Position numbers and translations under genes: made by a program. From positions 117,391 through 181,390 of the forward strand of contig JAURVB010014814.1 in the NCBI GenBank assembly GCA_033002965.1: a stretch of DNA of 64,000 nt, written 5' to 3'. The notes under the pieces are model-generated. The model was not told the DNA's origin and made no database searches. It was given only the letters and a program-made list of their open reading frames with translations. Shown here one piece after another: positions 48,091 to 59,604 of the stretch. Source of the stretch: Piper betle (Eukaryota; Streptophyta; Magnoliopsida; Piperales; Piperaceae). How positions within the stretch are numbered: position 1 is the first letter of the stretch; each line of letters opens with the position of its first letter.

Positions 48091-49167
48091 TATTGTGGAA
48101 TAATAATGTTCAACTTTTGAAAGAAAAAGTCATCGTGTCGACGGGTCATTAATCATGTTTAATTTGGCCTAGGGGTGATGTTGGTTTTACACTTTTCGGC
48201 CGCACCAAGCGGCTCAAATCGATTGATCAATCAATCTGAGAATGAAAAAATTAGGAGTCATATATATGTGGCTAATATATATGTGCATATGGCCAGGCCA
48301 GCATGACTAACGTGGTTTTACTCATTTATAACTAATTCCTACCGCATCTTGAATACATAAGCACCATATCACCACATTTTTTGGGTTCCAATCGTTTCGA
48401 TTTCACGCGAGAAAATTTTATTTAGTTTTGTGCGTCAAAAGTAAAATAGCCATTTGCAAGTCATGTCCAACTTCTCGTCTATGTTCGATTGGTGGGTTAT
48501 GTGTTATTTGGTAGGATATTTGCAAACCAACGAGCTTCGTGTGGACTAATAATTCGATCCGCCAAGGATTTGAAGTAATATTTTACTTGATCCCCAACTA
48601 ATTAATTTCTTAATCCGGTTCTAATTACATCGATACAATGAAAGCTGAATAATACTCGTATTAATTATCTTGTGGATCGAGTTCATTTTTTACATGGAAG
48701 CCCACTTCATTCTTCTCATAATTGCTATTATATTTCATGTAGCATAGCACTCAATTTTTAAATCTCATCCACCATTTACACCATTCGTATATTCGGCCTG
48801 CCTGCCGTGAGAGCTGCTTGGCTTTATCATTATTAGTAGTAGTAATAGATGCAAGGTTTAAGTACTCACAATTAGGCATAGATGTTAGTTAGTTGTGGTG
48901 GGAAGAAAAGCACTGAATAGTAAAGGGGGTTAGTGAAAGTGTGAATGTGATTCACCGTATTAAAGTAGATTTACATTGTAAATAATATTTTAATAGGGAT
49001 CTACTATAAATCAAATTGCACTTGTTAGTGAAATTAAACTGTAAACTCACTATAAATTAATTTAACATGTTAGTGAAGATAGTTAAAATTGGGTGTAAAT
49101 GTAATTTAAACATTATTAATAAAGTTCATATAATTGTTAAATTTACTAATTGTTAAATTTACTAATT
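48091..49167. other. Non-coding stretch
   Basis: AT-rich, no gene recognised. Confidence 0.5.
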
Positions 49168-49765
49168 GTTGAATTAAATAATAAAAGTGATAAGAAAGTA
49201 TTATCCCACGATGAATTAGTACTCAAAATTCTAAATTATCAAAATTAATTTAATTAATTACCCTTATCTAATATGTAATATTCAAAGAGTGATTGAATTA
49301 CTAATTAAGACTAAACTAATCTAATATGGAATATTCAAATCGGAATTTTAACTCTAAGACGACAAACCTAAGATTTTTAATTTCACATGATGCTCTATAT
49401 AATTAAAATTATAGATTCTACTTATGAATTTACCCATTTAGATCATTAACCATGAAAATTAATTATTCATGACAATCTCTTAATTAACTATAAATTTATC
49501 ACTTGCACTCAATTTCTATATTTTTATGAAATTATGTATGCAAAAAGATACTTTAATTTTCGCCCTTAATACTTACTTAAGACATATGAGTATATCTCTA
49601 TCTTACGTATAAATAACTCAAAATAAATGAATAAAGGTTATTTAATCTAATTAAAATTTTTATTTTTCTACCTTTAGATAAGATCAAATCTTTATATCTA
49701 ACAATAGATAGTCAGTCCAATGACCGCATCAAGAATAAAATAAAATAGATGATCTAAAAAATACA
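49168..49765 (-). mobile_element. LTR fragment matching the Athila-like 5' region
   Basis: Collinear with 45530-46115 (shared GTGATAAGAAAGTATTAT, ACCCATTTAGATCA, GACATATGAGTATATCT and AAGATCAAATCT words). It sits within 1.4 kb of the decarboxylase start. Orientation follows the 45.5-kb copy. It is probably a solo LTR remnant. Confidence 0.7.
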
Positions 49766-49794
49766 ATATATAGGTACACATTGATAGGTCAATG

Positions 49795-49797
<3 letters not shown>

Positions 49798-49828
<31 letters not shown>
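49798..49828. repeat. (AT)n microsatellite
   Basis: About 15 AT units, directly after the LTR fragment. Confidence 0.9.
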
Positions 49829-49830
<2 letters not shown>

Positions 49831-49995
49831 GCCAAATTGTGTAAATTATATATTATATGTGTAAATATAATTAATATTAATATTTATGTTTTCGCTGGCA
49901 TATTAATTTGATTCACTCTCTAATATTTACTTGTATAGATCAAATTCACGTTTTCAATTGCCCCCTCGGTTATTAAGCGGTAGGTTCTTATGCCC

Positions 49996-50320
49996 CACGT
50001 GGCTGGCCGTCGCTCCAAGTTTCTTGACCTTTTTGGTCTCTGCAGAGAATTATTGTGGTTCACAGTAGAGCACGACTTGCAGACGCCTACTACAGACGCC
50101 TCGTAGAGACGCTATCAGGCCTAGACCGTTATAAGATCGACAGGCCTGATGATGTTTCTATGGGCATATGTAACAGACGTTTCTAAAAATCTTTCTTCAC
50201 AATAATTAACAACCAATAAAGCCGATATTGCATCAACTTTGAAAAAATACGTGGCGTGGGCGGCCGATTATAATTGGTGCGTACACACCTTCTCGCCCGG
50301 AGGCGGGCGCCTTATTTAAA
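49996..50320 (+). promoter_or_regulatory. Likely promoter of the decarboxylase gene
   Basis: TTATTTAAA at 50312-50320 is the best TATA-type box, placing the start of transcription near 50345 and leaving a leader of about 190 nt. Further up are a G-box core CACGTG (49996-50001) and a W-box core TTGAC (50024-50028). W-box elements suit the elicitor-responsive behaviour known for this enzyme family, but function here is inferred. Confidence 0.45.
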
Positions 50321-50532
50321 CCGCCCTCGCCTCACCAACTGTTCACCAGCTTGCATGCTCTCTACTACTAGTATGACTACTGCTACCACTTCCCTCTTTT
50401 TCTTTCGCTCTCCCATCTTCTTCTGATCAGTATCACAGATCGTTATTATTCTGCTCATCTTCCTACCGCTCCATATTCTTTCCCAACCATTCATATAATT
50501 TGTTGTTGTCAAGCCTGCCTGCCTTCTTAATA

Positions 50533-52121
50533 ATGGGCAGCCTCCACAATTACAACGACGATGTTATCGATCCCACCTCCTTCAACCCTGCTGCAGCAAT
50601 GCAGCCCATGAACCCAATGGACCCGGAAGAGTTCCGGCGGCAGGGACACATGGTGGTCGACTTTCTGCACCGGACTACTACAGGAATGTGGACAAGTACC
50701 CGGTGCGCAGCCAGGTGGAGGCCGGATACCTCAAGAAGCTCCTCCCCGACGCTGCCCCAAACCAGCCGGAGTCCATCGAATCCATCTTACAAGACGTGGA
50801 GTCTTGCATCGTTCCCGGCATCACCCACTGGCAGAGCCCCAACTACTACGCCTACTTCCCCTGCAGTATCAGCACCGCCGGCTTCCTAGGCGAGATGCTC
50901 AGCAACGGCTTCAACGTGGTGGGCTTCAACTGGTTGAGCTCCCCCGCCGCCACCGAGCTGGAGAGCATCGTGATGGACTGGTTGGGGAAGATGCTCAAGC
51001 TGCCCAACCGGTTACTCTTCTCTGGCGGCGGAGGAGGCGTCCTCCAAGGCACCACCTGCGAGGGCATCCTCTGCGCGCTCACGGCCGCCCGCGACCGCCT
51101 TCTCTGCAAGGTCGGCCGAGACCACATCAACAGGCTCGTCGTCTACGGCTCCGACCAGACCCACTGCGCCCTCCAGAAGGCCAGCCAGATCGCCGGCATC
51201 CACCCGGCCAACTTCCACTGCATCAGGACGACCAAGGCCGACCACTTCGGGCTCTCCCCTAATTCCCTCCGAGCGGTCATCGAGGAAGACGTCGCCCGGG
51301 GGCTGCTCCCGCTCTTCGTCTGCGCCACCGTGGGCACCACCTCCTCCACCGCCGTCGACCCCATAGGCCCCATCTGCGAGGTGGCGGTGGAGTACGGGAT
51401 GTGGGTTCATGTCGACGCCGCCTACGCCGGTAGCGCCTGCATCTGCCCGGAGTTCCGGCACTACATCGACGGCGTGGAGAAGGCGGACTCGTTCAGCTTC
51501 AACGCCCACAAGTGGTTCTTCACTACGCTCGACTGCTGCTGCATGTGGGTGAAGGAGCCGAGGTGCCTCGTCAAGGCCCTGTCCACCAACCCGGAGTATC
51601 TGAGGAACAAGGCCACCGAGTCGAGGCAGGTGGTGGACTACAAGGACTGGCAGATCTCTCTGAGCCGGAGGTTCCGGGCGTTGAAGCTGTGGATGGTGCT
51701 CCGGAGCTACGGGGTGGCCAACCTGCGCAACTTCTTGAGGTCGCACGTGATGATGGCCAAGACGTTCGAGGCTCTGGTGGGGAAGGACGGCCGGTTCGAG
51801 GTCGTCACCCCGAGGACCTTCGCCATGGTCTGCTTCCGACTCATCAAAGCAGCAGCAGCTGCTGCTAATTCTGACCATCCTTACTATAAGGAGGAAGAAT
51901 TAGAGGAGGAGGTTCTGAACGAGCTGAACCGGCGGCTGCTGGAGTCGATCAACTCGTCGGGGAAAGCGTACATGACGCACGCGGTGGTGGCGGGTGTGTA
52001 CATGATTCGTTTCGCGGTGGGCGCTTCCCTGACAGAGGAGCACCATGTCGTCGCAGCTTGGAAGACGGTGCAGGAGCACGCCAACGCTCTCTTGCTCGCG
52101 GGCGTTTTGGATGCAATATAA
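50533..52121 (+). CDS. TYDC: Tyrosine/DOPA decarboxylase (aromatic L-amino acid decarboxylase), with a frameshift near codon 46
   Basis: A PLP-dependent cytosolic enzyme that decarboxylates tyrosine or DOPA to tyramine or dopamine, feeding hydroxycinnamoyl amides and alkaloids. Intronless, about 528 residues, the usual length. The N-terminus from ATG 50533 carries [19 protein letters not shown]. The frame then changes between 50668 and 50672, and continues as [20 protein letters not shown] to the stop at 52121. Seen: the PLP-stacking His in SDQTH (codon 51162), Asp in HVDAAYAGS (51414), and the Schiff-base Lys in NAHKWFFTT (51510). Tyr in NPEYLRN (51597) suggests a decarboxylase rather than an aldehyde synthase, and Ser in WQISLSRRF (51663) suggests phenolic rather than indolic substrates. 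The catalytic part is fully open, so the shift may be recent or a consensus error. Codon use is strongly GC3-rich. Confidence 0.92.
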
Positions 52122-53683
52122 AATTTATAAAAAATTTATATAAAATTTATAAAAAATGTAATAGAAAATGTTATCCTTATTTATTAAAATTATTAAAACC
52201 AACGGTACGTATACAATAATGTTGATTTTTAAAAGTTATAATAATATTGGTTTGCAGCGTAAAAAACATGCATATATATATATATATATATTATATATAT
52301 AATTATATAGATATATATATATATTATTATACGTTGTTCGCTCATTTAATTAGTAGCCAGAAAAATTTCTCTGAATTATTATAAATTGTTCGTATGGCGC
52401 TTCTTAGCAATAATTAATGTTGACCACTGAATTATTTAGTTATATATGCAAATGCCTGCATGGTTTGAATATGGCTGGTGGACAACAACGAACGCTGTTT
52501 TTTTCTTAAAAAAAAGAGAGATAAAATTGTTATAAATTGAAAATGAAGCACGTATGATTTTTTTTATCGGATGTCTCTCAAGAGAGCGTACGATTGGACG
52601 AGAGCTTGAGCATATATTGACGTTGTTGAGAAATTATTGGAGTTGGCCATGTACTTGTCACCTCGGCAACTAACTGATTTAGGTCCCTGGCCTTATGTGT
52701 GCGACGCCTTAGCTTGTTCTGTTGTTCATGAATGTAACTCGTATAAAAAATATATATATAAATAACACGTATAGATTTCATTCTTCCTCCCAAAGCATCA
52801 AATACTTTTCAAAATTTTAAAAAGAAATAGAAATGGATGACTAAGTTCTAGAATTTAACAAAGCTCCTGTTTAATTTAATTTCTCTGGGTTTACAGAATA
52901 AATCAAGCTCTTAGATATTGATTCTGTTTAATTTAATTTCTCCGGGTTTGCAGAATAAACCAAGCTCTTACATATTGATTCTCTACTATAACTAAAACAA
53001 ATCAAGCTTCATAACATGTGCTGCCTGTTATTTAGAAACATCATCACCACCGTGATCTTAAAACTTCGATATTTGTTGTGTGCAAAGAAGCGAACGGAAG
53101 AAATTGAACGAGAACCCACGTGTGTAGCATCGGCTGATCTTAATAACCTTGGCACACCAAAGTCTTTCAACTTACACGCTTCGGCCCGAGTCGGACAGAA
53201 TCTAAATGAGAAGTAATAAATGTTGATATATATATATATATGGTCAGCTACCTCAACAAGATATGAAAGCATGTTACAGCTGGACCTATGCATTTCCTGA
53301 TCAGTATATATATTTATCCATCTATGATATAAAGAGAAATTGATGATTAATATTCGGAGTTCTCCTATATAATGAATGCCGTGAAATCATCATAAGGAAA
53401 ATTTTGATCTTATATATAAGCGCCTGGGGATAATTAGTTGTTTACATATTCTTAATTAGATCACTAGTATCAATATTAGAATCAGGCAGCGTACATATAT
53501 ATATATAATTTCTGGGATATCCTTTTTTTTATTAACTAGATCACATGAATGAACGATATTAATCTTATTTAATTTAAATTAGTAAGATGCATCCCTCTAT
53601 TAACTTTTCAACTAGCTTGATTAAAAAATTGGAGTCGTAGTTAAAATCAATACACACCTCTAGTTGGGCCTTACAAATATAAC
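52122..53683. other. Non-coding downstream region
   Basis: The start is a set of short AAAATTTATA repeats (52120-52160) that may contain the poly(A) signal. AT runs follow at 52273-52330 and 53228-53242. A 57-bp tandem duplication sits at 52869-52983. No gene supported. Confidence 0.5.
52869..52983. repeat. 57-bp tandem duplication
   Basis: GTTTAATTTAATTTCTC starts at 52869 and 52926. Each unit runs through GGGTTT-CAGAATAAA-CAAGCTCTTA-ATATTGATTCT with a few substitutions. Confidence 0.9.
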
Positions 53684-54179
53684 GAGGGGTGCAAATTGAA
53701 GTTGAGTTGAATTCAACTATGCACAAACTCGACTCGTTTATTTTGAGTTCAACTCAAAGTTCAAAAAGGTTTGAACCAAGTCAAATTCGAGTAGAACATT
53801 AGAAAGTTTGAACATTATTTATATATATTTTTCTTCTATATAACTTGAGATAAATTTAATTATGAAAGTTCAAATAGTTTAATTTTGATTCAATTATATG
53901 CCACATAATTTTTTGGGGAACAAAATCACTATATTGTCATATAAAACAATCACTACAATAATTATATTTACTAATTTTTATATTTTATATAAATAACTAT
54001 ATAAAAAATTTATAAACTATTGTATATATCTAATGCAAATTATCGAGCTTCAAGTCGAATTGAGCTAAATAAAGGTGTGCTCATGTCCATGTTCTCATAA
54101 TTCGAGTCTAACTTTGACCCAAATGAAACAAGCCGAACATAGAGCAAATTTGAGATTGATTGAGTTGTTAGCAACCCTA
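53684..54179. mobile_element. Short hAT-like element
   Basis: The left end GAGGGGTGCAAATTG and right end (inverted) TAGGGTTGCTAAC are imperfect inverted repeats of the type seen at 47235. Subterminal ACTCGACTCG, GAGTTGAATTC and TCGAATTGAGC words repeat the hAT-like theme. Flanks AATATAAC and AATATGCT agree at 5 of 8 positions, so the duplication is weak. No coding capacity. Confidence 0.5.
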
Positions 54180-54189
54180 AATATGCTAG

Positions 54190-55340
54190 TCACAATTGTC
54201 AACCCCTAAATTTATAATTGTTACATCTTCTGCTACAATATTAGCAGCCTCATCACTTTGATCCTTATTGTCAACAACCTTACCATCTGGTAGATCATTC
54301 TTATATTTGAAATAGTTCTGCTTCTTATGACATCACAATAAAAGCACTTAAAAGGTTTTGTCTTTAGATTTAGACCTTCCTCTACTTTTATCTCTTCCAC
54401 TTGGATTCCTACTCTCTGATCATCCCCAAGAATTATCTTAAGAAATCAAAGTTTGAGACAAATTAGAGAAGGTTATTTGTTGTGTTTTACTTCTCACTTC
54501 TTCACCCAAGAGACAACTTGAAATCATATCAAAAGTTAGCTGCTTGTCAGAATTATTAAAAGAAATAATCAAAAGTTCTCAAGACTCTAGTAAAGTATTC
54601 AATAGTACGCAAGTTTGTTAATCATCATCAAGAGGTATATTCAAGCTAGGCAATTCAGTTAATATAAAACAAACAAAATCAAGCCGAACATAGAGCAAAT
54701 TCGAAATTGATTGAGTTGTTAGCTCCCTTAAATATGCCGATCATAATTGTCAACCACTAAATTCATACTTGTTACATATGTTACTTTTGAGAAGGAAAAC
54801 ACAATAGGCAATTTCATACTTATCAAAAAGTCAGCTGCTTGTCTGAATTATTAAAAGAAATAATCAAAGGTTCCCAAGACTCATATCAAGTATTCAATAA
54901 TAGACAAATTTGCCAAGCATAATTAACACGCATATTCAAACTAGACGATTGACTTAATTTACATTGCATCTAATTGATATAGTCACTAACCTTTATCCTA
55001 TCTTTGTATCTAAAATTCATCAACTGTTTGACCAGCAAGTTCTGATTCCCACGAGTGTAAGTTCTGATTCCCACGAGTGTCTCTTTCATATATATATATA
55101 AGAGTTTATATCAAAGCTCCTTGACAGTATTTGATCCAGTCACATGGTTATATACGTTATGTTATAACCATTGTCTAATCAAAGTCATGCACTTCTTGTC
55201 CAGCTTGATTCATTCAGTCGTAACACTCGACTTAATCTTAGCAGTAGGTAGAGGAAGAGGAACCACATGAGTTTTCCCTTCACCAGCCACAATCGGAGTA
55301 GCACTCAACGTTGGACTAGGACTTGACAACTGAGGAGGAC
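54190..55340 (-). pseudogene. Ty1/copia gag remnant, partly duplicated
   Basis: Minus-strand reading gives, in order, a leader with LSATPIVAGEGKTHVV (about 55300-55260), NQNLLVKQLMNFRYKDRIKV and DYIN (about 55050-54975), YESWEPLIISFNN and SDKQLTF (about 54880-54825), then in a second, partly duplicated copy EEVRSKTQQIT, a Gly-Arg-Ser-Lys basic tract, KCFYC and HKKQNYFKYKNDLPDG. The LVKQLMNFRY box and the single zinc knuckle are typical of Ty1/copia gag. Stops and shifts are many. The block near 54130-54215 recurs at 54683-54760 because of the internal duplication. Confidence 0.75.
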
Positions 55341-56127
55341 CAATAATTAGATCATATAAATTTTTAGTAAATAAATAATCAATCATACGACCCTTCGAGT
55401 AATGTTAATTAGATTTTCATCTTGACATAAAAAGTTAATACTAAAAATCGTGACAAACACAAAAAGAACCCCAAAAATAAATAGGTTATTTTATCTTAGA
55501 ACAAATCTTAAATATTTATAAATTAATTTAATTTAATAATATTTATGAAGTGTTCCAATAAGCTTCATTTATTGTATTTTATTAACTATCTTTTCGTATT
55601 TCATTATTAGTTGTCTTTTCACATTTCAAAGTTAACCACCTTGGTCATAAATAAGAGTGTTAGAAAAGGGATTCTATCTGTCTCTCTCACATACAGATTA
55701 CTTTCTTGTGTATGCTTTTTTGTATGATCCAACTCACAATGAGGTATGATGCGGGTATATTATCGTCAACTAGATTCTGGTACATGTGTATGTTTATCAC
55801 ACGTTGTATGCTCCGTTATGTATGTTTTTCTGTATGATCCTACTGTCAGTGAGGTATGATGTGGGCATATTATCTCGACTAGATTCTGGTAAATGTGTAT
55901 ATTTATGACACATTGTATGCTCCGTCAAGTTTTTGTACTGTACGTGATGTCGTTGTAAATCTGGCATAATATGTATAATTATTTAGTTGGTCATTGAATG
56001 GTTTTGGTCTATGCTTTTGAGATCCTCTTCCGTCAAGTTTGTACGATAGTAGTTAAATTAATAGCTTTACAAATTTTTAACATCGCACTTTGGTCTATTA
56101 CAGAGTGAAAAATTGAGATGTTACAGG

Positions 56128-56139
56128 TGGTATCAAAGC
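56128..56139 (+). other. Primer-binding site, interior 1
   Basis: TGGTATCAAAGC, one base off the tRNA-iMet consensus, two bases after the LTR end TTACA. Confidence 0.8.
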
Positions 56140-56830
56140 AAATTTAGTTCCATATTAGATGGATATTAGTATGTCAAAAGTCATAAAAAAGAATTTTAAG
56201 GACAAAATTTCCTTAAGGTGAGTGGAATGTAATATCCGTCTTAAAAGTTATGTTAGTCTCACATGTAATACGTACCCGGGTATGATCCAATATATTAGAC
56301 GATTGATTAATTTTCTCATTATAGCTTCAATATATTTTCAAAGAAAAAATTCCACAATTGGGGATATTGAAAAACCCCGAATCTTAAATATTATTAATTT
56401 AATTTAATTTAATAATATTTATGAATTGTTCCAATAAGCTTCATTTATTGTATTTTATTAACTATCTTTTCGTATTTCGTTATTAGTTGTCTTTTCACAT
56501 TCAAAGTTAACCTCATTGGTTATAAATAAGTGTGTTAGAAAAAGGGATTGTATCCATCTCTCTCGCATACAGATTACTTTCTTGTGTATGATTTTCTATA
56601 TGCTTTTCTGTATGATCCTACTCACAGTGAGGTATGATGTTATATCGACTAGATTCTGGTACATGTATATATTTATAACACGTTGTATGTTCCGTTGAGT
56701 TGTTTCGGACAGCACGCTATGTCATTGTGTGTCTGGTATGTATGATTGTGTATGTATGTATGATTTTAGTTAGTCATTTAGTGGTTCCAGCCTATGCATT
56801 TGAGATCCGTTTTCATGAAGTTTATATAAT

Positions 56831-56990
56831 AGTAAAATTAATAGCTTTATGAATTTTTAACATCGCAATTTGGTTTGTCACAGACTGAAAATTTGAAATG
56901 TTACAGGATAGTATAAATTAATAGCTTTATGAATTTTTAACATCGCAATTTGGTTTGTCACAGACTGAAAATTTGAAATGTTACAGGATA
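56831..56990. repeat. Near-exact 80-bp tandem duplication at an LTR end
   Basis: ATAGCTTTATGAATTTTTAA at 56841 recurs at 56921. The two copies are essentially identical through GAAATGTTACAGGATA, so this is a recent duplication that doubles the LTR terminus. Confidence 0.9.
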
Positions 56991-58804
56991 TATCAGAGGG
57001 AACCTAGTGTCGTATTAGATGTATATTGGTAAGTCAGAGTCATAGAAAGGAATTTCAAAGACGAAATGTCCTTAAGGTGAGTAGAATGTAATATCCCTCT
57101 CAAAAGTTATATTAGCCTTATATCTAATACCTACCGGGATACAATCTAATATATTAGATGATTAAGTAATTTTCTCATTATGACCTTAATATATTTTTGA
57201 AGACGAAAACTTCTAGTGAGGATATTGTAAAACTCAAAAAATAACTACGTTATTTTATATAAGAACGAATCTTAAATATTTTAAATTAATTTAATTTAAT
57301 AATATTTATGAATTGTTTCAATAAGCTTTATTTATTGTATTTTACTATTTTTCATATTTCATTATTAGTTGTCTTTTCTCATTTTAAAGTTAACCTCCTT
57401 GATTATAAATAAGGATGTTAGAAAAAGGGATTGTATCCATCTCTCTCTTTCTCATATAGATTAGTTTCTTATGTATTTTTTTGTATGATCCTACTAGCAG
57501 TGAGGTATGATGCGGGCATGTTATCGTCGACTAGAATCTGATACAAGTGTATGGTTTTGTATGATGTGGGCATGTTACCATAGACTAGATTTTGGTACAT
57601 GTGTAAGTTTATGACACATTGTATGCTCCGTTGAGTTTTTCGAGCTACACAGGGTGCCGTTGTGTGTCATGCATTGTACGTATGATTATGTATGTATGCA
57701 TGATTTTATTTGGTCATTAAGTGGTTCCGGCCTACCCTTTTGAGATTTGTTTCTTTGAAGTTTGTACGATAGTAGTTAAATTAACAGTTTTATGATTTTT
57801 TAACATCGCACTTTGGTATGCCTCAAACCGAAAAATTGGATTTTAGAGGTGTCTCAGATCAAAAAATTGGGACGTTATAGGTAATTGTAAAACCTCGAAA
57901 ATAACAAGGTTATTTTACCTTGGAAAAAAGATTAAATATTTTTAAAATAATTTAATTTAATATTTATGGATTGTTTCCAATAAACTTTACTTATTGTATT
58001 TTATTAACTATCATTTTGTATTTCATTATTAGTTATTTTTTCACATTTCAAAGTTAACCTCCTTTGTTATAAATAAAGGTGTTAGAGAAAGGGATTGTAT
58101 CGATCTCTCTCGCATATGATTAGTTTCTTATATATGCTTTTCTATATGATCCTACTAGTAGTGAGGTATGATACAAGCATGTTATTGTCGACTAGATTTC
58201 ACTACATATGTTTGTTTATGACACATGTGCTCCGTTAAATAATCTGGGTTGTAAGTGGTGTTGTGTATCTGGCACAATGTATGATTATGTATGTATGTAT
58301 GATTTTAGTTGCTCGTTTAGTGGTTCCCGCTTATACTTTCGAGATACACTTTCATAAAATTTGTACGATAGTAGTTAAATTAATAGCCTTACAAATTTTT
58401 TACATAGAATTTTGGTCTTTCACATACGAAAAAATTGGGATGTATGGATATGTATGATACGATCATGTTACCGTTGATTAGATTTCGGCACATATGTATG
58501 GTTATGTATGATGTAGGCATGTTACCGTCAACTAGATTCCTATACAAGTGTATGTATATGACATGTTTGTTTATAACACGTTGTATGTTCCATTGAGTTG
58601 CCCAGGCTGTACGTGATATTGTGTGTTCTGGCATAGTATATATAATTATGTATGTATCTATCATTTTAGTTCGTCGTTGAGTAGTTTTGACTTACGCTCT
58701 ACTTCTGTGAAATTTGTACGAAAGTAGTGTAATTAATAGTTTTTTATGTATTTTTAACATCGTAAGTTGATCTGCCCTTAATAGAAAAATTGAGATGTTT
58801 CAGG

Positions 58805-58816
58805 TGGTATCAAAGC
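58805..58816 (+). other. Primer-binding site, interior 3
   Basis: TGGTATCAAAGC, identical to the one at 56128 and in the same position after an LTR end (here TTTCA). Confidence 0.8.
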
Positions 58817-59604
58817 GAACACTGGTTCCATATTAAATGGCAAGTGGTATATAATGAGTCATAGAAAGGAATTTCGAACAAGAAATTTTGTTAAAGTGGG
58901 TGGAATGTAATATCCCTCGAAATTTATGTTAGACTCACATCTATACTTATCGGGGTACAATCCAATATATTAGACGATTGAGTAATTTTCTCATCATGGC
59001 AATAATATATTTTTGAGGATTAAAATTCTCAAGTTGGAAATATTATAAAACCCCTAAAAATAACTAGGTTATTTTATATTAAAACGAATCTTAAATATTA
59101 TAATGTTAATTTAATTTAATGATATTTATAATTTTTTTCAATAAGCTTTATTTATTATATTTTATTAGTTGTCTTTTCGTATTTTGTTGTTAGTTATCTT
59201 TTCACATTTCAAAGTTAACCTCCTTAGTTATAAATAAAGGTGTAAGAAAATGGATTGTTTTCATCTCTCTCGGATATATATAAGTTAGTTTCTTATGTGT
59301 GCTTCCATCTTTCTCGTATATAGATTTGCTTTTTGTGTATGTTTCTCTATATGATCCTACTAGTAGTAATGGACGATGCATACTTGTTACCGTCAACTAG
59401 ATTTTGGTAATTTGATTTTTGGTAAATGTGTAGGGTTGTATGCATGAAGCGGGCATGTTACTGTCGACTAGATTCAGATACATATATATGGTTATACAGG
59501 TATGTTATTGTTAACTAGATTCTGATACATGTGCGTAAATAACATGTGTATATTTACTGACATGTTATATGCTCCGGACTACCCACGGTGGTGTCACTGT
59601 GTGT

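Noticed and set aside
51012..51878. 288-codon minus-strand frame
   Set aside because: Shadow of the decarboxylase coding sequence; the plus strand has the full conserved enzyme.
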